The notes under the pieces: model-generated | Databases searched by the model: none | What the model was told of the DNA's origin: nothing | The model's input: the letters and a program-made list of their open reading frames with translations, nothing else | From: Clostridium sp. CAG:510 | GTDB lineage: Bacteria > Bacillota > Clostridia > Lachnospirales > Lachnospiraceae | Direction of reading: 5' to 3' | DNA: 16,688 nt | Assembly (NCBI GenBank): GCA_000434615.1 | Contig: FR880817.1 | Span: forward strand, 60,185 to 76,872 | Shown: positions 1 through 6,940 of the stretch, in pieces | Layout: every line of letters begins with the position of its first letter | Numbering within the stretch: the first letter of the stretch is position 1 | Translations under genes and position numbers: made by a program

Positions 1-114
1 TTCCTGCTGGCCGGAGAGTATGCCCTTTCCTTTTAAGGAGAGCAGAAAGTCGTACAGATGCTTTGTACGGACTGTGGCACTTAAATCCGTAAGCATAGCG
101 GTATGGTTTTCCAT
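1..114 (-). CDS. GH26 glycoside hydrolase, 5' end only (partial, runs off the left edge)
   Basis: This is the first 38 codons of a divergently transcribed gene, open to the window edge. Residues 17-38 (TKHLYDFLLSLKGKGILSGQ) match the start of a GH26 catalytic domain. The + strand GH26 at 523 has the same block (TK-LY-FLL, then SGQ). The start is ATG at 114-112, preceded by a good ribosome site (GAGAGG, complement of 124-129) nine bases away. No signal peptide or lipobox is visible and the GH26 fold begins by residue 17, so the product is probably cytoplasmic. It would then process imported beta-manno-oligosaccharides rather than polymer; that role is inferred. The catalytic glutamates lie outside the window, so activity cannot be judged. 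Another GH26 specificity, such as a beta-1,3-xylanase, is possible but less common. Confidence 0.75.
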   Translation of the reverse strand, partial: MENHTAMLTDLSATVRTKHLYDFLLSLKGKGILSGQQE

Positions 115-182
115 AAGAAAAATCCTCTCTTTTTGCAATATTTTCCATGAGTTTACCATAATTATTCCGGAAAGGGAAGAAC

Positions 183-225
183 CAAACTAAAAAAAGCTAA
201 AAAAGATTAAAACAAACTAAAAAAA
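183..225. repeat. Phased A-tracts with a 13-bp direct repeat (likely curved DNA)
   Basis: The 13-mer CAAACTAAAAAAA occurs at 183-195 and again at 213-225, exactly 30 bp apart. Between them CTAAAAAA begins at 197 and a weaker TTAAAA tract at 207. The A-tracts therefore recur about every 10 bp, at 187, 197, 207 and 217. A-tracts in helical phase are known to bend DNA. The position upstream of both divergent genes suggests a promoter-bending element or a UP-like element. It could also be a row of regulator sites, or just AT-rich sequence. Confidence 0.55.
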
Positions 226-417
226 CAGAGATGAGAAGCTGAAAAATGATAAATAAAAGATAAATCCCACGTAAATTAAGCGTAAAGAAATAATAAAATA
301 AAAATAACAAGGAAAAAAATATACAATAGCTGCAAAACCCACAAAAAGTAAACAATTAAAAACTGCACAAAAAGAACAAATAAATATTGTCCAAATCGAC
401 AAATTGCATAAATACTA

Positions 418-446
418 TTGCGGTTTCAGATTGTTTATAGTAAGAT
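418..446 (+). promoter_or_regulatory. Candidate sigma-A-type promoter for the + strand operon
   Basis: TTGCGG (418-423) and TAAGAT (441-446) are separated by 17 bp, the usual sigma-70/sigma-A spacing, about 80 bp before the GH26 start. Both hexamers match consensus only partly. TATAGT at 436-441 is a better -10 alone but has no good -35 partner. The call rests only on hexamer match and position. Confidence 0.3.
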
Positions 447-465
447 TGCTATATAAGTTAAAATT

Positions 466-484
466 ACTTAAAAGAACTTAAAAG
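466..484. repeat. Two direct copies of ACTTAAAAG, 10 bp apart, in the operon leader
   Basis: ACTTAAAAG occurs at 466-474 and 476-484, one helical turn apart, between the candidate promoter and the GH26 start. Same-face direct repeats are a common layout for regulator half-sites such as AraC or response-regulator sites. In DNA this AT-rich they may be chance. No regulator gene is in the window to pair with them. Confidence 0.25.
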
Positions 485-512
485 CTTAATTGACAATTAT
501 TACAGCATAGAT

Positions 513-517
513 GGGAG
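513..517 (+). promoter_or_regulatory. Ribosome binding site that sets the GH26 start at 523
   Basis: GGGAG at 513-517 lies five bases before ATG 523. The in-frame ATG at 511 overlaps this site and has no Shine-Dalgarno sequence of its own. Starting at 523 also gives a clean lipoprotein signal peptide beginning MKRGGR. Confidence 0.6.
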
Positions 518-522
518 ACATC

Positions 523-2043
523 ATGAAAAGAGGCGGCAGAGCAATCAGCATCGGACTGAGTGCAGTGATGGGACTGACAGCGGCAGGCTGTGGACAGCCC
601 GGCACCGACAGCACACAGGAGTCCGTACCCTATGTACCGGAAGTCATAGGCATATATGAAGCAGAAGAAGCAGCGGGCACAGGGAATGTGAAGGCTGCTG
701 TTTCCCTTGTAAAAGAGGGATATTCCGGAAACGGATATGTGGAAGGCTTTGAAAACGATGACGACTCCTGCACATTTGCTGTGGACATACCGGAAAACGG
801 ATTTTACGATTTGAATTTTGTCTGTGCTTCGCTTGGCGGAGAGAAAGATAATTATGTGAAGATTGACGGGGAATCGACGGGAACGATTCATACAGAGAAC
901 GGTGATTTTTCCGACTGCGTACTGGAACGGGTTTATCTGGAAGCGGGTACCCACAAGGTCAGCGTGGTCAAGTACTGGGGCTGGATCAGCCTTGACTGTC
1001 TGAAGGTTACGACATCCCAGCCGATTTCCTCCTCCCTTTATAAAGTGGATGCGGCGCTTTGCAACAAAAAAGCATCTGAGGAAACAAAGAGGCTGTACAG
1101 CTTCTTATTGGATAATTACGGAGAAAAGTTCATATCCGGACAATTCTGTGATACCGGACAGAACGGCAAAGAATTCCAGGTAATAAAAAATGCCACAGGA
1201 AAGACACCGGCGGTCTTAGGACTCGACTTTATGGAGTATACACCCTCACGGGTGGAGAAAGGCTCCGTCGGTACTTCCACAGAGCTTGCCAAAAGCTTCT
1301 GGGAAAACGGCGGTATCGTTACTTTCTGCTGGCACTGGAATGCACCGACCAAATACATAACCGGTCAATGGTACAGCGCCTTTTACACGGACTCCACCAA
1401 CATCAATCTTAAAAAGATTATGGATGGTGAGGACAAGGAAGGATATGACCTTCTGATGGCGGATATCGATGCCATTGCCGAACAGCTTCTTATATTAAAG
1501 GAAGCAAAGGTGCCGGTATTATTCCGGCCCCTGCACGAAGCAAGCGGCGGATGGTTCTGGTGGGGAGCCAGCGGACCGGAAGCCTACAAAGAGCTATACA
1601 GGCTTTTGTATGACAGACTCACCAACGAGTACGGACTTGACAATCTTATCTGGGTGTGGAACGGACAGGATGCCGAATGGTATCCGGGAGACGAATATGT
1701 GGACATCATCGGCGAGGATATTTATCCAGGGGAAAGAGTTTACCAGTCACAGATTGCTTCCTATCTGAATGCGGCCACTAATTACAGCACTGAAAACAAA
1801 ATGGTGTACCTGACTGAAAACGGATGCCTGTTTGACCCCGACCTCGCAAGAAGGGACGGAGCCATGTGGGGAATGTGGTGCACCTGGTCGGGTGAGTTCG
1901 TTGCGAGGGATACTTCGTTGTTCCGGTTAAGCGAGCAGTACACGGAAGAGTCCATGTTAAAGAAGGTATATGAAGACGAGGATGTCATTACTCTGGAAGA
2001 TTTACCGGATTTGAAAACGTACAAAATTAGAAAAGGATTATAA
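523..2043 (+). CDS. Extracellular GH26 beta-mannanase lipoprotein with N-terminal CBM35/CBM6-like module
   Basis: This 506-residue surface enzyme probably cuts internal beta-1,4-mannosidic bonds with retention of configuration. A lipoprotein signal peptide ends in the lipobox TAAGC with lipidated Cys23. Residues about 43-163, beginning IYEAEEA, look like a CBM35/CBM6-type beta-sandwich. The GH26 domain spans about 171-490. Family hallmarks visible are the WHW motif (CWHWNAP), the acid/base glutamate E339 in RPLHEASGGWFWWG, and the nucleophile E432 in YLTENG. Length and domain order are ordinary for a modular GH26. It is the first gene of the + strand operon and ends 24 bp before the giant SBP gene, which fits local cleavage and capture of mannan. 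The start at 523 is preferred over 511 on ribosome-site grounds. GH26 also includes some beta-1,3-xylanases and lichenases, so mannan is likely but not proven. Confidence 0.92.
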   Translation: MKRGGRAISIGLSAVMGLTAAGCGQPGTDSTQESVPYVPEVIGIYEAEEAAGTGNVKAAVSLVKEGYSGNGYVEGFENDDDSCTFAVDIPENGFYDLNFVCASLGGEKDNYVKIDGESTGTIHTENGDFSDCVLERVYLEAGTHKVSVVKYWGWISLDCLKVTTSQPISSSLYKVDAALCNKKASEETKRLYSFLLDNYGEKFISGQFCDTGQNGKEFQVIKNATGKTPAVLGLDFMEYTPSRVEKGSVGTSTELAKSFWENGGIVTFCWHWNAPTKYITGQWYSAFYTDSTNINLKKIMDGEDKEGYDLLMADIDAIAEQLLILKEAKVPVLFRPLHEASGGWFWWGASGPEAYKELYRLLYDRLTNEYGLDNLIWVWNGQDAEWYPGDEYVDIIGEDIYPGERVYQSQIASYLNAATNYSTENKMVYLTENGCLFDPDLARRDGAMWGMWCTWSGEFVARDTSLFRLSEQYTEESMLKKVYEDEDVITLEDLPDLKTYKIRKGL

Positions 2044-2067
2044 AAAAGGAAAGAGAGAGGTATCACT

Positions 2068-5052
2068 ATGAAGCGAAGGGAAACCGGCAAAAAAGTCATA
2101 GCGCTTGCATTAACCGTTGCCATGGCAATGACCTTACTTCCCGGCACAGGGCTGGAGGGATATGCCAAGACAGACAAGTTGATGGATGATTTTGATGACA
2201 TCATCAGTACCTACAATATCGATCCTTCCATTCCTTCTTATAAAGAATATAAAAAGGAATACGAGGGCGATAAGAAACCGGCAACGAGCATAGAGGTTCC
2301 GGCAGGAGAATTCGTCAGATATGAAGAAAGCGATGCTCCCGCAACACCGGAAATCTATACGGATTACGAAGGCATGGCTGGAGACAGCGTGCTGACCAGT
2401 GAAGACTCCTTAATTGAGTTTGAGGTTACCGTACCGGAAAGCGGATTGTACAATGTATCCGTTGTATACTATCCGGTAGAAGGTAAGAACTCCGATATCG
2501 AGAGAAGCTTCTTTGTTGACGGAGAGCTTCCTTTTGCGGAACTGTCCCTTTTATCCTTTACAAGAGTCTGGGCAAACTACGGAGAATCTTCCTATGTAAA
2601 TGAGGACGGCATTACCGTACTGGAATGGGCAAGAGACAACCAGGGCAACGACGTAAAACCCAAGACCGAGGAAATCCCGGAATGGCAGTCCCGGTACTTA
2701 TACGACAGCAACGGTTACATTACGGAGCCCCTTTCCGTATACTTTGAAGAAGGAACCCATACCATTTCCATGGTCTCCTTAAAAGAACCGATGCTGATCA
2801 ACAAATTAGTACTGAACAATGCGGGCGATGCCAAAACCTATGAAGAGGTAAAAGCAGAGTGGGATGCCCAGGGGGCGAAAGACACAAGCGGTGTACATAT
2901 CGTTCTGGAAGGCGAATATGCTTCCAAGACTTCTTCCCAGATGCTTTATCCCCAGCAGGACCAGTCCTCCCCTTCCGTATCTCCTTCCAGTGCAAAAGCG
3001 CTCTTAAACAACTCCATCGGAGGCAACTCCTGGAGACTGGTAGGACAGTGGATTGAATGGGACTTCGATGTACCGGAAGACGGCTACTACGATATCACCC
3101 TTTACGATAAGCAGAACTTCTCAAGAGGTATTCACGTATCCAGACGAATTACCATTGACGGAGAAGTACCTTTTGAAGAATTGAACGATTACGCATTCGA
3201 TTACGGACAGAGCTGGAGAGAAGATGTGATTTCCGATGAAAACGGAACACCTTACAAGTTTTACATGACCAAGGGCCACCACACACTCCGTATGGAAGTT
3301 GTCTTAGGTGAGTTCTCCGAAATCGTAGGTCTTGTAGAAAACTCCGTACAGCAGCTCAACAACATCTACAGACAGGTTATCAAGGTAACCGGTGTACAGC
3401 CGGATACCTACCGTGACTACCAGCTTGCCGCAACTCTGCCGGAGCTGCACGGACAGCTGATAGAGGCAAGAGAAACCTTAAATCAGGCATTGATCCGTCT
3501 GGAACAGGTAGCCGGAAAGAACACCGATAAGAAGACTGTTCTTCTGACCATGCTCGACCAGCTCGATGACCTGATTGAAGATGAAGAATACTTTGTAAGA
3601 ACCATTTCTTCCTATAAAGTAAACGTCAGGGCGCTGGGCACCTGGATTACACAGGTTATCAGCCAGCCTCTGCAGATTGACCGTATTAACATCACATCCC
3701 CGGATGTGAAAGTAAAATATGACCACAAAGGATTTTTCGCTTCCGCAGGTTACGAAGCACAGAGATTGTATTATTCCTTCGTTATCGACTACAACAACAT
3801 CGGCAGTGTAACGGATGACAAGGACAAAGAATCCATCACTCTCTGGATTGGTTCGGGACGTGACCAGGCAAACGTTATTAAATCCTTAGTCGATGAAAGC
3901 TTTACCAATGAAACGGGCATCGGTGTAAATGTACAGCTCGTTGATATGACTACCTTATTAAAAGCAACACTGGTCGGTGAAGGCCCCGATGTGGCAATCC
4001 AGGTAGCAAACACCAACGGTGTGGCAGGTGCCGTACTTGCCACCGGTAACGATACACCGGTCAATTACGGCATCCGTAACGCAGTACTGGATTTATCCCG
4101 GTTTGATGATGTGGATGAAGTAATGGCAAGATTCCCCGAAGCGGCATACGAACAGTTTGTTTACGACGGTGCCATTTACGCACTGCCGGAAACCATTACC
4201 TACCCGGTTATGTTCTACCGCAAGGATATCTTAAAGGAAATCGGTCTGGAAGTACCTACCACATGGGACGAAGTAAAAGTAGCCATGACCGTACTTGCCA
4301 AGAACCAGATGGAATTCGGTATGCTGGCAAACGAGCAGATTTTCGCATCCATGCTCTATCAGAACGGCGGTACCTATTATAACGAAGACGGTACGGCATC
4401 CGCATTGGATTCCGACATTGCAGTAAGCACCTTCAAGGACTTCTGCGAATACTACACAGATTACAAGCTGGACAAAGAAACCAGTGTGGAAGAACGTTTC
4501 CGTACCGGTGAATGTCCGATTATCATTGCAGACTACACGGTTTACAACAACTTCGCCGTATCCGCACCGGATATCGCAGGTCTCTGGAGCTTCACACAGA
4601 TTCCGGGTACCGTAAAGGAGGACGGCAGCGTGGATCACTCCGTAGCAAGTACCGGTCTTGCCAGCATGATTATGGCGGATACCGAGCATGCGGATGCCAG
4701 CTGGCAGTTCTTAAAGTGGTGGACCAGTGAAGAAACCCAGACCAAGTACGGCCGCGAAATGGAAGGTCTGATGGGCAGTGCGGCGAGAGTGCCGACCGCC
4801 AACTACGAAGCCTTCTTAAATATGCCATGGCCGGTAGACGATTTTGAAGCACTGCAGGAATCCATGAACTGGGTAAAAGGTATCCCTCAGGTACCCGGCG
4901 GTTATTATTCCTGGAGAAACGTATACAACGCATTCTATACCGTAGTAAACAATAACGATACGGCGCTTCCGAGAGAAGAACTGATGGATAAGGTTATTTA
5001 CATCAATGCCGAAATTGATTACAAGCGTGAAGAACTGGAACTGGATAAATAG
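2068..5052 (+). CDS. Giant ABC solute-binding protein with two N-terminal CBM-like modules and a helical spacer
   Basis: This is a 994-residue exported protein, over twice the usual SBP length (about 400-450). A signal peptide (MKRRETGKKVIALALTVAMA) probably cleaves after GYA near residue 34. No lipobox cysteine is seen. Residues about 76-251 and 278-415 are two related beta-sandwich modules. They share VDGELPFAEL (150-159) and IDGEVPFEEL (363-372) and the pattern VPE-G-Y/LY. Residues about 418-532 are strongly helical. The canonical SBP domain runs from about 588 (ESITLWIGSG) to the end. It shows the usual features, such as YALPETITYPVMFYRKDIL and PTTWDE, and a conserved C-terminal lobe with WWTSEETQ. 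It should deliver oligosaccharide to the permease pair encoded 17 bp downstream, while the extra modules bind longer glycan. The start has AGAGAGG seven bases upstream. Binding specificity is inferred from the GH26 neighbours. Confidence 0.88.
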   Translation: MKRRETGKKVIALALTVAMAMTLLPGTGLEGYAKTDKLMDDFDDIISTYNIDPSIPSYKEYKKEYEGDKKPATSIEVPAGEFVRYEESDAPATPEIYTDYEGMAGDSVLTSEDSLIEFEVTVPESGLYNVSVVYYPVEGKNSDIERSFFVDGELPFAELSLLSFTRVWANYGESSYVNEDGITVLEWARDNQGNDVKPKTEEIPEWQSRYLYDSNGYITEPLSVYFEEGTHTISMVSLKEPMLINKLVLNNAGDAKTYEEVKAEWDAQGAKDTSGVHIVLEGEYASKTSSQMLYPQQDQSSPSVSPSSAKALLNNSIGGNSWRLVGQWIEWDFDVPEDGYYDITLYDKQNFSRGIHVSRRITIDGEVPFEELNDYAFDYGQSWREDVISDENGTPYKFYMTKGHHTLRMEVVLGEFSEIVGLVENSVQQLNNIYRQVIKVTGVQPDTYRDYQLAATLPELHGQLIEARETLNQALIRLEQVAGKNTDKKTVLLTMLDQLDDLIEDEEYFVRTISSYKVNVRALGTWITQVISQPLQIDRINITSPDVKVKYDHKGFFASAGYEAQRLYYSFVIDYNNIGSVTDDKDKESITLWIGSGRDQANVIKSLVDESFTNETGIGVNVQLVDMTTLLKATLVGEGPDVAIQVANTNGVAGAVLATGNDTPVNYGIRNAVLDLSRFDDVDEVMARFPEAAYEQFVYDGAIYALPETITYPVMFYRKDILKEIGLEVPTTWDEVKVAMTVLAKNQMEFGMLANEQIFASMLYQNGGTYYNEDGTASALDSDIAVSTFKDFCEYYTDYKLDKETSVEERFRTGECPIIIADYTVYNNFAVSAPDIAGLWSFTQIPGTVKEDGSVDHSVASTGLASMIMADTEHADASWQFLKWWTSEETQTKYGREMEGLMGSAARVPTANYEAFLNMPWPVDDFEALQESMNWVKGIPQVPGGYYSWRNVYNAFYTVVNNNDTALPREELMDKVIYINAEIDYKREELELDK

Positions 5053-5069
5053 AAAGGAGGAAATAAGCA

Positions 5070-6023
5070 GTGAACGGAACAAATACAGAAAACACGGTAT
5101 CACAGGAAGCTCTGGACATAGCAAAAAAACAGGCGACCTTAAGCTACCGTATCAAGAGAAACAAAGCCTGCTATATGATGCTTGCCCCTTATTTCATCCT
5201 GTTTTTCTTCTTTACCGTTTTACCGGTTGTGATGAGTGTGGCTTTCAGTTTTACCTATTATAATATGCTGGAAATGCCGGAATTTATCGGCTGGAAAAAC
5301 TATATCAAGTTGTTTTTGGAGGATGATATCTTTTTGACATCCTTAAAGAATACCTTAATTCTTGCGGTAATTACCGGACCCATCAGTTACTTCTTATGTC
5401 TGTTGTTTGCATGGATTATTAATGAATTCAAAGGATGGCTCAGAGCTTTCCTAACCCTGATCTTCTATGCACCCAGTATCTGCGGTAACGCATACGTGGT
5501 ATGGAACCTTATCCTTTCCGGCGACAGATACGGATACTTAAACGGTCTTTTGATGAAATTAGGCATCTTAGACGAAGCCATCATCTGGATGAAGACAGAA
5601 AAGTACGTACTGCCCATGCTGATTGTTGTTCAGCTGTGGTTATCCTTAGGTACCGGCTTCCTTTCCTTTATTGCCGGTTTGCAGACGGTTGACAAGTCCC
5701 TGTACGAAGCAGCGGCCTTAGACGGCGTCAAGAACCGCTGGCAGGAGCTCTGGTATGTAACGCTTCCCGCGATGAAGCCCCAGCTGATGTTCGGTGCGGT
5801 TATGCAGATTACACAGTCCTTTGCCATTGCCGATGTTTCCATCCAGCTGGCAGGTAACCCATCCGTCAACTACGCCGGTGCTACCGTAGTTACCCATTTG
5901 CTTGACTATGGTACCGTACGTTTTGAAATGGGTTATGCATCCGCAATCGCAACAGTATTGTTCTTACTCATGGTAGGAAGCAACATGCTGGTACAGAAAT
6001 TGTTAAGGAGGGTGGGAGAATAA
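5070..6023 (+). CDS. CUT1 sugar ABC transporter permease, MalF/UgpA/LplB type (pair 1, first subunit)
   Basis: This 317-residue inner-membrane permease should carry oligosaccharide delivered by the giant SBP. The cytoplasmic EAA loop that contacts the ATPase is clear at about 213-241 (EAAALDGVKNRWQELW, then LPAMKP). About six hydrophobic segments are visible, the first at about 37-61 and the last at about 288-310. The 35-residue N-terminus is polar and cytoplasmic. Translation starts at GTG 5070, nine bases after AAAGGAGG (5053-5060). The stop codon TAA overlaps the next gene's ATG by one base, so the two permeases are probably translationally coupled. No ATPase gene accompanies it. Substrate cannot be read from the permease itself. 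Confidence 0.93.
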   Translation: MNGTNTENTVSQEALDIAKKQATLSYRIKRNKACYMMLAPYFILFFFFTVLPVVMSVAFSFTYYNMLEMPEFIGWKNYIKLFLEDDIFLTSLKNTLILAVITGPISYFLCLLFAWIINEFKGWLRAFLTLIFYAPSICGNAYVVWNLILSGDRYGYLNGLLMKLGILDEAIIWMKTEKYVLPMLIVVQLWLSLGTGFLSFIAGLQTVDKSLYEAAALDGVKNRWQELWYVTLPAMKPQLMFGAVMQITQSFAIADVSIQLAGNPSVNYAGATVVTHLLDYGTVRFEMGYASAIATVLFLLMVGSNMLVQKLLRRVGE

Positions 6024-6925
6024 TGAAAAAAGAAAAAGATTATTTGAAGCCCTACAAAAAAAGACGTTTCTTTAAGCCGAAGGAAAAGAAATTAAACCGT
6101 TCCATGGCTGGAAATACGTTACTGTTTGTACTGATGGCCATCTGCGGCGTAGCCATGGTGCTCCCTCTGGTTATGGTTATCAACAACTGCCTAAAGCCTT
6201 TGGATGAACTGTATCAGTTCCCTCCCAAGATTTTTGTAAGAAACCCTACTCTGGAAAACTTTTCCGATTTGTTCACACTGATGAATGACTCCTGGGTGCC
6301 CTTTTCCAGATATATCCTGAACACCATTATCATTACCGGCGGCGGTATGGTCGGCCACGTAATCATTGCATCCCTGGCGGCATATCCTCTGGCAAAGCAC
6401 AATTTCCCCGGAAAGAACATTCTGTTCCAGATGGTAGTGCTTTCCATGATGTTCTCCTGGACGGTTACCCAGACTCCCCAGTACATGATTATTTCCTGGT
6501 TACATATTAACAACAGCTACTGGGCGCTGGTTTTACCGGCCTGTGCGTTTGGTATGGGTCTGTATCTGATGAAGCAGTTCATGGAACAGCTTCCCGATTC
6601 TTTAATGGAATCAGCCAGACTCGACGGCGGCAGTGAGTGGACCATTTTCTGGAAAATCGTAATGCCTAATGTTAAGCCGGCATGGCTGACACTGGCAATC
6701 TTCCAGTTCCAGCAGATGTGGGGCAACACCGGCAGTACCTTCCTCCGCGATGAAGATTTAAAGCCTCTGCAGTACGCACTGCAGCAGATTTCCGCAGGCG
6801 GTACCGCAAGAGCCGGCGCGGCCGCAGCCGTTACCTTTATCATTGCAGCGGTACCCATTACCTTCTTCCTTATTTGCCAGAAGAACGTATTGGAAACCAT
6901 GACATCATCCGGTATGAAAGACTGA
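6023..6925 (+). CDS. CUT1 sugar ABC transporter permease, MalG type (pair 1, second subunit)
   Basis: This 300-residue membrane permease is the partner of the preceding gene. The EAA loop is at about 196-218 (ESARLDGGSEWTIFW, then MPNVKP). A polar, Lys/Arg-rich N-terminus of about 28 residues precedes the first membrane segment (about 30-55). The periplasm-side region around 57-95 with DELYQFPP is typical of MalG-like proteins. The start overlaps the upstream stop by one base and is preceded by a long purine-rich ribosome site (GGAGGGTGGGAG, 6007-6018). The gene is followed 15 bp later by the NHL gene, so the accessory genes continue the same transcript. Confidence 0.93.
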   Translation: MKKEKDYLKPYKKRRFFKPKEKKLNRSMAGNTLLFVLMAICGVAMVLPLVMVINNCLKPLDELYQFPPKIFVRNPTLENFSDLFTLMNDSWVPFSRYILNTIIITGGGMVGHVIIASLAAYPLAKHNFPGKNILFQMVVLSMMFSWTVTQTPQYMIISWLHINNSYWALVLPACAFGMGLYLMKQFMEQLPDSLMESARLDGGSEWTIFWKIVMPNVKPAWLTLAIFQFQQMWGNTGSTFLRDEDLKPLQYALQQISAGGTARAGAAAAVTFIIAAVPITFFLICQKNVLETMTSSGMKD

Positions 6926-6940
6926 TAGGAGGGGAAGACG

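Larger units (their letters stand above)
115..522. promoter_or_regulatory. AT-rich divergent intergenic/regulatory region
   Basis: These roughly 400 bases separate the minus-strand GH26 from the + strand operon and contain no convincing gene. They are far more AT-rich than the flanking genes. Visible elements are the minus-gene ribosome site (complement 124-129), an imperfect dyad TGCAATATTTTCCA at 134-147, a perfect palindrome TTCCGGAA at 165-172, phased A-tracts at 183-225, a candidate promoter at 418-446 and direct repeats at 466-484. Both promoters must lie here if the two transcription units are independent. No riboswitch or attenuator structure was recognised. The operator assignments are guesses. 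Confidence 0.7.

Noticed and set aside
134..147. Imperfect dyad TGCAATATTTTCCA near the minus-strand GH26 start
   Set aside because: It lacks the central CG of LacI/CcpA-type operators and lies in AT-rich DNA. It is noted in the intergenic entry but not called as an operator.
1..148. Second minus-strand frame opening at ATG 148
   Set aside because: It is out of frame with the clear GH26 N-terminus, and no ribosome site was seen for it.
217..402. Minus-strand 61-codon open frame rich in Phe, Ile and Ser
   Set aside because: It arises from AT-rich intergenic DNA, has a homopolymer-like composition and no clear ribosome site, and overlaps the phased A-tracts.
415..428. Partial catabolite-repression (cre-like) site CTATTGCGGTTTCA
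   Set aside because: Only the right half fits the cre pattern. The left half misses the key TG, so it is too weak to call.
490..495. Perfect TTGACA hexamer just before the GH26 start
   Set aside because: A -10 element at 16-18 bp spacing would fall inside the ribosome site and coding start, and no TATAAT-like hexamer is there. It is probably chance in the leader.
478..954. Minus-strand 158-codon open frame overlapping the GH26 start
   Set aside because: It lies opposite a well-supported GH26 reading frame and its promoter leader, and it resembles no known family.
4231..4689. Minus-strand 152-codon open frame within the giant SBP
   Set aside because: It is a shadow of the SBP frame and has no domain or ribosome-site support.
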